Origin: Cylindrodendrum hubeiense
Lineage: Eukaryota; Ascomycota; Sordariomycetes; Hypocreales; Nectriaceae
DNA length: 57,865 bases
Reading direction: 5' to 3'
Assembly (NCBI GenBank): GCA_014621425.1
Contig: JAANBB010000252.1
Coordinates: forward strand, 1 to 57,865
Under the pieces are notes generated by a model. That model was not told where the DNA came from. It did not search any database and worked only from the letters and a program-made list of their open reading frames with translations. A program made the translations under genes and the position numbers. Below are positions 43,134-52,813 of the stretch, piece after piece; within the stretch, counting starts at the first letter, position 1, and each line of letters opens with the position of its first letter.

Positions 43134-46100
43134 ATCACATCGACTGTTGTACTTCAAGGTGTATCTGATCAGATACATTGTCGGGAGCGACAGGGTAGAG
43201 TCTTCCAACTGGCAGTACTTGAGCCAGCGCAAGAGTAATTTGACTTTGTGCTGAGTAGCCCTCCTCCCCATCCTGGAAACCGGGCAGAGCGCCGTAGAAT
43301 CCTCGAAGTGTCGCGGGATGTCCAAAATCAAGTGAATCCAAGATACACGAGGATTTGTTGGATTCAAAATAAAAGATTGGCAGTAAAGGAGTGTGTTGCC
43401 CAGGTTTTGACAGGCGTGTCCTTGTGGGTGGTGCGTGGGCGGTTTGCGATGCAGAGTCAAGAAACAACAAGGCTCCGGAGCAGAAATGGAGGGTAGTTGG
43501 GGTTGGAATGTGCGGAAAATAGTGGCAAAGCCGCACATGTTTGCAGAATGGCATTATGCGTTCGGCACTCGGCCCAAGACATGGTGAATGCGAAGCAGAT
43601 GTGACGCAGAAGTGAAAGGAGAGTGAAGACTTACTCAAAACGCGCTGGTTGGCAGCAGTCAGCTCCTGGTAGGCATACAGGATTTCCCTTTCTGGATGAC
43701 CAACAGATTTCCAGTGGCAGCTGGTACTGGTAGCGTAACTGGCGGCTGGCGGCTGGCGCCAGTGAAGAAAAAGGCGTGTAGGACGAGGTTCGGGTCGTTG
43801 CAGATGGCGACGCCCAAGACAAAGAGCAGTGCGGACGCAGACAGAAGAGACGAAAACGCAGAAAAAGAAGAAGAAGAAAGGTTGAAGTCGCAGAGTCTGG
43901 CGAGTCTGGTCAGCGAGTGTTATTACGTACGTGCCTGGGGAATGTCCTCGAGGAAGGAGCGCCCCTGAGCCCCTCTGTGGGTGCTGGACAGGCAGACAAC
44001 CACTGCGGGAAGCTGCCCGGCTGTGCCGCAGCCAGAGCAACCCCCAGTCTGGTGGGAGAGAACGAGTGTCGATCTATTTATGGTGGAGGAGGTGTGAGAG
44101 AGAAAGAGTTGTCCTGGTGATGATGTTCCAGGTGTGAAAGAGCGAAGGGAGGAGTGATGGGTGAGGAGGCGTCCAACCTCGAGACGGCGCCGCGACGGCA
44201 GAGTGGTGTCTCTTGACTTAGAGCAGTGAAGAAGATGATGATGAAGGAAGGAAAAGAATAACGGGAGGCGCCTGGGCGAGCCCGCAAAGTAGCTCTACGC
44301 AGTACCGAACGGCTGTGTGGAGTGGTCGTGAGACGCGTTTTTGGTGTTGTTCGGTGGGGGATTTTTCGTGAATAGCTTCAAGGAAGAGATTCTTATGACC
44401 ACAAGCACGCTAAGACGCGTTTGCTCACATGACTTGAGATCAGCTTCATGCAGCTACACGGTATGTAGGGCTGTAGTCTTTTGTTGTGGCCGTAACGGAC
44501 CGCCGCATCTTTGACGGATCGTGAGCCCCGTAACGACTAAGCAAGCGGAGGTGGTCCGGCGAGGTGGCTGGGATTCATGGAAAGGGGATTCATGGAAAGG
44601 GGATTCTCGAGGTTTCTAAGCCATTGGCCCGTACCATTATGGCATACTATGGAGTTCTGGTGTCCCCGACTTCCAGGCATCATCACTTGATGGTGTCTGT
44701 ATAAGCGGCATCCCCTGACGTAGCCATCCAGGGCGCGGTGCCTTTCGGTGGTTTTGGGCATCCATCATCTCCACCACCTTCACTAAGAACTTATATGCTA
44801 TCGTCAAAAATAATTGCTTCAAAAATCACCATCCAGAAGAATCACGAGCTCATGCTGTTCAGTTTCATTAAAGATACCCTCGTCTTCGATTCCATTCAAA
44901 ATGACAATATTCCCACGGCAAACAGTGATCCAATTGAAGCCCATTCAAGAGAAATATGATGCAAATACAATGACAAGATGAGTGTGCATTGATATCAATA
45001 TATCGGCGGTTTGGTGGTCGTGGCTGGATGGAATGGATGCGTTGTGTTGGTGACGGTTTCCACCCAGTGTTTGCCCAAGGAGAAGACGCAAACCAGTCCG
45101 TATCGCTCGTCAAAGACCCGGATTCAAACCCATTATTACCCGCATTAAACACCAACCAGTTCAATGTTCGTTTTCGGGGATGTGTTGGAATAACTCGCAT
45201 GTCCTTGGGACGTCAGTTTTGTTGAAGTGTAGGTAGGTTTGGACACGCGGAACATGTTGGTTTCATTCGATTTAAGCAAGTCTGCTTGTTTCAATAAATA
45301 CCTATCGAGTTGGTGTCCATGGAAGGTCTCCTGGATGTTGGGCTGTGTGTTCGGAATGTGTAGCTTTCCCTGGCTAGCCAAGGTCATTTCAACTATCTCC
45401 ATGACAAAAGAAAGGGGCGACGAAGGACTATCCCAACAGCTGTACAAGACGGAAACGCCGGCATGCCATTTTGATCACAACCGAGGCTTCGTACCCAAGA
45501 AGCGGTCAACGAATCGTCATATCACAGGCTTCGTCCGAAGGAGCATACCAGCGGCTTAGTTGACATGATGCTCCTGCCAGCTTAAACCTTGATGTAACGA
45601 GGCTCACCAGATCAGTCTACTAGATTTACAGCTTACCGCAGATGGCGAAGCCAACACAACACGCCCGAAACCTCAATGGCGGAGGACTTCTTCTCTCCTT
45701 CCTCCCCCTCTCCGTCGAGTCAGAGGCATCACGGCTTCTGACCGAGCTCTCGTTATACGTTTGATCGCAATAGTGTAGAATAGGAGTCTAGACTGCTGTA
45801 CCCCTGGCCCGGATGCGAGTTGTCTGCCTCCTGCCCCTGTTCAATCGGCCGACACTCGACGCACCGGTGCGGCGAGCTGTGATTGCCCCGGGTCGGACCG
45901 GGACTTTCAACCTCTCGGCCAGAGTCCACCAAACGGCTTCATACCAGAACGCCATGCCTCATGCTTCCTGTCGTGAGCTCATTGGTCGCCGTAGTCTCTG
46001 CAACAAGGCCGCGGAGGCAGTGCATGGAACTCTGCATCGAACCCAGAGTCCTCTGTGTCAGCGGCGTCACGACAGCAATGGGCAAAAAGCAAACACCACC

Positions 46101-47947
46101 AATCACTTCCAAACCCAGACGGCAGACCATTGGTTCTCGACGTGCCAGGCGTGCAGGCTGCCGGGGAAGCTGTCAAAAAAGGCCCCCGCCGGATATGTGC
46201 GTTGATGGTTCTGTTTGGCGTTGGTGTGTGTGGGGGAACGAAATGGGTGGGGAGGGCGGCGTGGGAACTGTCTGGGGAAGTGGCCAGCTACGAGAAACAC
46301 GATGTCCGCCATGCACCAATGCATGTGGTTTGAAAATATGCCCCTGTCTGCCACAAGCAATGCGAGCCAGCCTGGAGAGGAGGGCCAGGGGTAGCATCCA
46401 ATTGGTGTTTGGATGGTTGCTGCCGATGCAGGGCTGGGCGATGGGCTTGTGGCGATCAAAAAGCCCCAGGCGAAGGATATTCTAGGAGGCTATGAGCCAT
46501 TTCCAGCCAACAAGTTAGATCCATCTGCAAGGCAATAGATGCAAGGCCACGCGTGTTCAAGTCGCAAGTGACGTCGGTCATGGTCTGGATGCCAAGGCCA
46601 GAAAGCAAGGCGCCGTTTACCTACTGTTGCCTGTTGATATCTCCGTCCAGGTGCCTACCTCTCTCTACACACAAACCATGGCTGTTCTTTGGACTGCCGA
46701 ATCCTACAATTGCATATCGGGTTTTTTTCTTTTCTTTTTCTTTCAGATTACCTCGGGTTTGCGCTTGTGATTGCTTAGTCGCGGATCGACTTGTGAATGG
46801 ATAGTTGTAAACAAGTGGGCTGGCAAGAGGAGTACATCGTAGTGTGGTGAGACGGATGATGTGTGAGTGATGTGGGAGCCTCGGCTCTTTCGAGTTGGGG
46901 AACCCGCTTGCAGCCACGGCTCCTCGCCTGGTTGCCTCTTCGATTGCGCGGTTTATCTCAGCTTGCAGCATGGTTCGTTTCTCTGTCTTCGTTCCCTCGG
47001 CCGAATTGCATTTGTCCCCGCCTCTTGCTTCTGTGCTAGTTGCTGCAAGGCAGTGGAAGATGGAGTGAGGCGAACCAGATGTCCCCCTCCATCCATCTCA
47101 TCCCATCCCACCAGGCACTACCACCCACCCGGGGCACACGGACACACCCTCAATCCCCATGGGGCTTGGCCCCTGGGCGTCAGTCATTCAATGCCGCTGC
47201 TTCACGATGCCGGCTTTAGGTACATACGGGCCGCTAATAGGCTGCGGGTCGGCCTCATGCGCGCCGTGGGGGTTGTCGGCGTTGCTGACTCTGTTTGTAC
47301 CATGAATTGCCGGCAACCCGGCTGTGTAAGAATGGCGCGTATCGACAAACATGAATGCACCAGGGAGCAAAAGCCCAGGGAAAAATGCCCCGCTCCGTTC
47401 TGGCACACTTTACCCCGCCATCACGGGATCGGCCAACGGGCAAGCCGCCCTGCGACCTGCGCAACAGCCGCCTGACACTTTCACGGGCCGGAAACCTGGG
47501 CCATAGGAGGCTCGGCGCTGCGGAGGCTAAACACACACACACGCAGACGGCTACGTAGCGATGTGCGTGTGGGTTCAATCCGTCTGGGGACGCTTGACAC
47601 AATGACACGTCCCGAACAAACGAGTACTAAAGATGGTTGACCCGCCCTCAATCGCAATCCATTCCATCCCAGTTTCCATCGCAACCCCATCCAAGAAGCT
47701 CAAGCTCCAACTCCATCTCCGTCATCAAGCTCCACCCACCACCACCACCGGTTCCGGCAGTCATTCATACACGACCGCCCACCACTCCGTCGCATTGCAA
47801 TTCCCGAGCTTCGTCCATTTCGACCTGTATACTGCCTAATACCCATTCCTTTGTTCGTATTCAATCCGGTGCTCCTCTTTGCTGAACTTGACTCACACCC
47901 GCAGGATCCTGTATAGCTTCATCCTTCTACCCTACAACAACCCCACA
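43134..47947. other. 4.8-kb region without a convincing gene
   Basis: The left part (43134-44340) should hold the 5' exon(s), leader and promoter of the disordered-protein gene. It has CT/GA-rich tracts and many short out-of-frame ORFs. The middle (44340-47400) contains overlapping ORFs on both strands (for example 45883-46485), none with a recognisable domain. A T-rich run ending in TTTCAG lies at 46720-46745. The right part (47500-47940) is C-rich with a short AC repeat (47530-47541) and should be the promoter and leader of the SET gene. Such a long gene-free stretch could hold a non-coding RNA or a large regulatory region; nothing in sequence proves it. Confidence 0.4.
44570..44606. repeat. 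15-bp tandem repeat, about 2.5 copies
   Basis: GGGATTCATGGAAAG occurs at 44570-44584 and 44585-44599, followed by a partial third unit GGGATTC (44600-44606). The copies are identical. It lies in the gene-poor region, with no known role. Confidence 0.7.
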
Positions 47948-48859
47948 ATGGCTCCTCTCGTCCCCCATTGGCAGCGTCCCTCCCACCCCGACGTCCAAGA
48001 AGTCGTCGAGAACCCTGCCGAGTTCACGACAAAGAGCATCTCCCGCGTCACTCTCCCTCCTTTCTCTGTCTTCGCCAAGTTCGACTTTCCCCCGTGCACC
48101 CCGGCCTCGGAGCCCACCTACGCCACCGTCCAAACCGGCCGCGACAGCCACCTCAACCTCAACAGCGACCTGTTGTACATCAACCACTCTTGCGAGCCCT
48201 CTCTTGTTAGTCAATTCTTAAACACCGGATCGCTGTGGATCTCCGCGGCAGAAGACCTCTCTTCTCGCAATACTACAACCAGAGCGCTCTCTAACACACA
48301 TTTTCTTAGCACTTCGATGTGGGCAACCTCAATGTCTTGGTCGGGCCCAAGGGTCTGAAGCCCGGTGATGAGCTCACTGTTAGTTCCCCCAATTGATTGT
48401 TCAATGCCATCCAAATTGTTGATTCCCGCATAGTTCTTTTACCCCTCCACCGAGTGGTCCATGGCCCAGCCCTTCGACTGCCTCTGCAACACCCCGACCT
48501 GCCGTGGTCGCATTGCCGGAGCCCGCGACATGACCGAAGCCCAGCTTGACGGCACCTGGCTCAACGGCCACATCATCCAGCTGCGCGCCGAGCAGCGCCG
48601 CGCCCAGGCCCTCACGCAGCGACCCTCCGATCCGACTGCCGCCGCCCTCCAGAACGCCGTCAGCCTCGCCGAGAAGGTCCTCGAGGCCGCCCGCCTTGCG
48701 CTGCGCACTTACGTCGCCACCCCTGGGATCAATGGGAATGATATCTTCTCCGGCAAAGTTGCCAATGGTGGGCTAAGCAAGTCGCCTGCTGCGCAGCACC
48801 GCAACCTCTCCTCGAGAGCTCTTGGTGGTGAAATGAGTGGCGATACTATTCGTGTTTGA
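47948..48859 (+). CDS. short SET-domain protein with post-SET cysteines
   Basis: 250 aa in three exons: 47948-48205, 48310-48378 and 48434-48859 (both donors are GTTAGT). The C-terminal half of a SET fold is clear: LLYINHSCEPSL (the NHS/C motif that binds S-adenosylmethionine and forms the pseudoknot), then HFDVGNLNVLVGPKGLKPGD. ELTFFYPSTEWSMAQPFDCL with CNTPTC gives the FFYPSTEW motif and post-SET-like cysteines. The usual N-terminal SET strand with GxG is short or absent. The last 130 residues are helical and Ala/Gln-rich (LRAEQRRAQALTQR). This is the small-SET group common in filamentous fungi. Methyltransferase activity is not established; the substrate may be non-histone or unknown. Confidence 0.8.
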
Positions 48860-49216
48860 GCTGGGGGGAGGAGACAGAGCTTTTGGGGACTTGATGGTGG
48901 TGGCTGAGAAACGTCGCTGTTGTTGGGGACCCAAGGCCCTGCAAGACACTTTCAATTCTGTAGTAGGCGATTTAGGACTCTGAGATTGGTGAAATACTAT
49001 GCTGCTCTTGAAATCAAGACTGAACATTATCAGTTCCCCATCATTGGATTTGTTTAATCGCCCAGCACATGAAACACCAAATAATCCATCCTGTACAGCC
49101 ACAACCCAAACATAAACATCCATCATTACCCATGTGCAGACACTGTGCAGAAACCTCAAACGCCGACATATCTTCCCTTGATAGAAATCATCATATAACC
49201 ATTCCCATTCGCCCTC
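48860..49216. other. spacer between convergent genes
   Basis: A 357-bp spacer with the 3' ends of the SET gene and the type II membrane-protein gene. Nothing else is recognised. Confidence 0.4.
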
Positions 49217-51187
49217 TTACGAGGCCTGCTCTTTCTGGTCTCGCCAGCGACTCCATGCGCTGCGACCCTTGTCCGAACCAGCACCACCAACGTACTTGGC
49301 TTCCTCCTTCTCCCATTCCACACGCTCCATGAGGCGGCGCGCCATGTATGCTCTCGTAAACTTCCATGCTTCGGTATCGGCCAAGTTCCAAGCCTCGAGG
49401 GATGCACGCACTTTTGTCTCTCGCGTCAGTTTGGGAATATTCACGATCCGCTTGGCCTCGTCTAGTAGGGACCTCTCCTTGGCTTTGGTCTCTTCGGGAG
49501 TGAGAGCGACCGGTTCCTCTACCAGCTCCACGTATTCCTCGGGCACTAGATCTGGCTTGCTGGCTTCTTTAACGGCCAGCGCTTCTCGCTTTGCGTTCCT
49601 TGACGAATCATCTTTGATTGCCTTCTCCTTAGATTTCTCTTCCTTCGCATCCTCCCCAGTCTTCTTAGGTTCAGGGTGTGGGATGGCGAATCCAAAGTGC
49701 CAATCGAGATCCATAGAAATCTCCCTCTCGGCAGTCACCCAAAGCGCATTGGTAGAAGCATGATCATCCGCAACGGCCTGCTTGAATCGCATGACGCGGA
49801 GATTTCCCGAAACGTGAGAGCCCAAAAGCTTTTGAGTCAAAGCCTCCAGCCATGGGTCGCGAGAAGACTTACGAACGATCCAGGAGACATCAATGTTTTC
49901 TTCGAGGTTATCCAGAGAGGCCACAGTCCAGGGATGAGGCACTGTTCCGAGAGAAAACACACGACTCGTATTCCGGTACTCGGAGGGTGTGCTGATCTTC
50001 ATCGACGTAGAGCCAGCAGTGCAGTGCTTGCATCTGTAAACATTGGGAGGGCACGAATAAGGGATGGGGTTCTCAGGACAATAGCCGAGAGAATTAGCCA
50101 GCTTGAGAGCAGGCTCAACCATGAAGGTGGTGTGGTCGGGCAGCGGTTGGAGTACTTCGATGCCGTCAGGGAAGCGGCCCTGCCAGACCATGTGCAGGTG
50201 AGCATTGATGAGTTTGTTGAGAGAACTGAGGCCCTTTGCTCTGCTGGATGCGAAAATTCCTGCTACCTCAGAATATCCCTTTTTAATGGCCTCGGGTGTA
50301 TAGAATGCCAGAGAAGTCGGGGTCTTGTCAATGTCGAATGCCTCCTTTCCCACAATCTCAATGACGCTCTTGGCAGTCGTCAAACTGGAAGAATCCAACA
50401 AAGCTCGCAAGACTTTATTGACCTCCACATCCTGACCAGCCAACAGTCCGCTATCGAGGCCCTTCCACCTCGTCAAGCTAGGGTATTCACCCTTTCGAAG
50501 GAAGGTCAGAAGCGGATCATCGCTTGGGGCCATTGGGACAAGGGCATAGTTCGCCAAAAGGCCTGCGCCCATTGACTCCCAAGCAAACCATTTCATCAAA
50601 TCAATCTTGAGATCTGGATCGACGTCCATCCTATGCAGCTCGTTGTACTTGGGGTTGGAGATCGCCTCGGAAGCCGAGAGAATAACAGGCCGGAAGCCAT
50701 GCGCCCACCAAGCGCGCCGCCAAGTCCGTAGCAGGTCACTCTCGGCATCCTTCTCCTCTCTCGGCTTCTTAATTGTAGAATCGTAGTAGCAGTAGATCGG
50801 CGTTCGTTCTCGAAGTGGGGGAAGCAGCGCCCTCTCTTCATCAAAGGTGACGGAGCTGGAGAAGGGCACCGATAGCCATTTCCAGTCGGCCCACCAAGAG
50901 GTGCCCTTGTAGGTGTCCTGCTTCTGGCGCGAGGGCGCATGTGCCGGCTCGCGGAAAGGGTTCAAAATGCTCTTGGAGAGGGTGTCGCTGATTTCGCCAA
51001 CAATGTGCTTGGATTCATGTTTGGGGGGCGTGGCGCCTGTTGGGCTGTCGGCAGGGGCGATGACCGGTTCTTGAGGGCTCAAGACGAAGAAAGCGAATGC
51101 GAAGAGGCCGAGGCCGAAGATGAGGTACACGAGGCGCCGGGAGGCAAAGCGCCGGGGCCGGCTGAGGAGGGTATTTATCGCATGCAT
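49217..51187 (-). CDS. type II membrane protein, probably Golgi/ER, unknown function
   Basis: Intronless, 656 aa from the ATG at 51187-51185 (MHAINTLLSRPRRFASRRLV). An upstream in-frame extension exists only from a TTG. A short basic cytosolic N-terminus precedes one signal-anchor (LVYLIFGLGLFAFAFFVLSP, about residues 20-40). A Pro-rich stem and a large lumenal domain follow. In the lumenal domain, PIYCYYDSTIKKPREEKDAE and LLRTWRRAWWAHGFRPVILS resemble the start of a glycosyltransferase-like fold. YCPENPIPYSCPPNVYRCKH and CTAGSTSMK carry several cysteines. A charged coiled-coil-like segment (about 540-600) precedes the C-terminus. Conserved across Pezizomycotina as far as I can judge. Glycosyltransferase activity is a guess from the topology and the YYD/GFRPVILS pattern. 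Confidence 0.7.
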   Translation of the reverse strand: MHAINTLLSRPRRFASRRLVYLIFGLGLFAFAFFVLSPQEPVIAPADSPTGATPPKHESKHIVGEISDTLSKSILNPFREPAHAPSRQKQDTYKGTSWWADWKWLSVPFSSSVTFDEERALLPPLRERTPIYCYYDSTIKKPREEKDAESDLLRTWRRAWWAHGFRPVILSASEAISNPKYNELHRMDVDPDLKIDLMKWFAWESMGAGLLANYALVPMAPSDDPLLTFLRKGEYPSLTRWKGLDSGLLAGQDVEVNKVLRALLDSSSLTTAKSVIEIVGKEAFDIDKTPTSLAFYTPEAIKKGYSEVAGIFASSRAKGLSSLNKLINAHLHMVWQGRFPDGIEVLQPLPDHTTFMVEPALKLANSLGYCPENPIPYSCPPNVYRCKHCTAGSTSMKISTPSEYRNTSRVFSLGTVPHPWTVASLDNLEENIDVSWIVRKSSRDPWLEALTQKLLGSHVSGNLRVMRFKQAVADDHASTNALWVTAEREISMDLDWHFGFAIPHPEPKKTGEDAKEEKSKEKAIKDDSSRNAKREALAVKEASKPDLVPEEYVELVEEPVALTPEETKAKERSLLDEAKRIVNIPKLTRETKVRASLEAWNLADTEAWKFTRAYMARRLMERVEWEKEEAKYVGGAGSDKGRSAWSRWRDQKEQAS

Positions 51188-52813
51188 GATGGACGACTCT
51201 CGGAGGGAGAGAGACGAAGTTAGAGGGAACGAGGGTCGGACGTGGAATGTGCTCAAGCGAGAGGCATCGGCAGCGTGTTGGTCAACGAGGGAGAACCACC
51301 AGTTGCGACGGTGGCGTCAAGAGAGTGTCATGCAATCTCTACCAGGCGAGCATTGCAACAGGAATGGGATCGAGAAGCGAGGAACAGCTGGCGCAGGGCG
51401 GATTTTGAGCGTGAAGGTCTTAAGTCCAGGCTGTGAAGGCGATGGCGCAAATGCTGGCACTGCCGTGATCCCCTGATTCATCCCTCTACAAGGAACGTGG
51501 GGCGACGGGCGGCAGGAGCTGAGACGGAAGCCACGCGTTGCCTGATCTAGTCTGTTGTGTAATAACAGTCACGGAAGGTCAGCAACGCGACGTATGGAGC
51601 AGCCAACAACCCCGGATTAAACCCGCAATCTATCTATGCGAACCGTGAGGATTTAATTGATAGTGGGTGTTTATTGCCTGGGGCCGTTGCTTAGATCCGG
51701 TACCTTGACTTTGCAGCGACCCGGCCGTTTGGAGCTTGGGAAGCTGGTTTAGCTGTGACGTAGTGGAGTGGGCCTGGAGGCTCTTTGGTTTCAGGGACGC
51801 CCGCCCTGGAGAGGGCCCGGTCAGCACTTGGGGCACCAACGCTTGGGCCAATACAGTGGGGCCTGTCAGCCGAAACAGGCACAGCGCTGCGCTCCAGGAA
51901 CCTTACTAACTACTTAGTAGGTTCCGTCGCCACTAGCAAATAGGGCTGGACTAGGAGCGTAGGAGGCATGAACCGGAGTTGCAGATGGGTCGTTTCATCC
52001 CTCGCGACGAATGAAGAATGGGCGAAACGGGCTGCTCTTGTCTTTAAATATGGCCCTGGCTATGGTTTAATTTATTCCCACCACGTCGCCGTCTTAACGG
52101 CCGCCTTCTTCCAAAGTTTGCTATAGCAAACGCCACGTCATTGGGCAAACAGGCCCTGAGGGCAGTGAACAAACAGCAGGCAGCCACGCCAGCCTTGTGA
52201 CCCCGCGATCTTGCCATGACTGTGGCCACAAACAACGGGCAAACCAACTTGACATCTGCACCAACCAGACTGGCGCTGGTAGATTCAAAACAAGGCGGCA
52301 CCCTTACGGCCCAACTTGCGTCCTTCACTCTCATCCCCAAAGCCTCCGGCCACCCGACTGCTCCTCCGCCACGTCCTCCCAGCAATCCCAGCCTCACGGT
52401 CGACCTCACCAGTGGCCTCTTCGCAAACCTTCGCCATCAGCCTTTCCGACCAACCCTTTTGGCAACTTGCTGCGACGAGAGTCGCGTCCTAACCGTCGCC
52501 GGGCTTGAACCCCTTTGTCTTTTCTTTTTCTCTCTTCCTCTTCTTCCTTTTCCACAGGACTGTATCTCTATCCATCTACTCTGTCTAGGCTTCTTCTTTC
52601 CAGTCATCGTTCACGGATTCACGTAGCTTTCTACGCGGCCAGGTCACCGCTTGCTCAAGGCTCATGCTACTTGTCATAGCATCTTGACCTGCCCCATCCC
52701 TCCAATCCACTTACCAAGGCTCCAACTTCCATCCCTCTCAGAGCACTACTTGTCGACACCGACAGCCTGGTGCCATCCTTCCGGTGAGCTGCGTCGGCTG
52801 TCGTGCCCTCACT
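51188..52813. promoter_or_regulatory. divergent promoter region, membrane protein / PARP-E2 gene
   Basis: About 1.63 kb between divergent starts. A strong CT-rich tract at 52518-52556 precedes the PARP-E2 gene, and a 16-bp perfect palindrome lies at 52116-52131. ORFs in here (for example 52216-52626) have no recognisable content; part may be a long 5' leader. Confidence 0.45.
52116..52131. promoter_or_regulatory. 16-bp perfect palindrome GTTTGCTATAGCAAAC
   Basis: A perfect palindrome about 680 bp upstream of the PARP-E2 start, flanked by two CCACGTC copies (52081-52087 and 52133-52139). It could be a dimeric regulator site; the assignment is inference. Confidence 0.35.

Noticed and set aside
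43135..44040. 301-codon minus-strand ORF upstream of the disordered-protein gene
   Set aside because: Low-complexity F-runs and no conserved content. Only a short piece (YAYQELTAANQRVL) looks coding, and it would be a small 5' exon.
45883..46485. 200-codon plus-strand ORF in the gene-poor region
   Set aside because: Overlaps other ORFs on both strands, no domain, irregular composition.
49676..50575. 299-codon plus-strand ORF
   Set aside because: Antisense to the type II membrane-protein gene.
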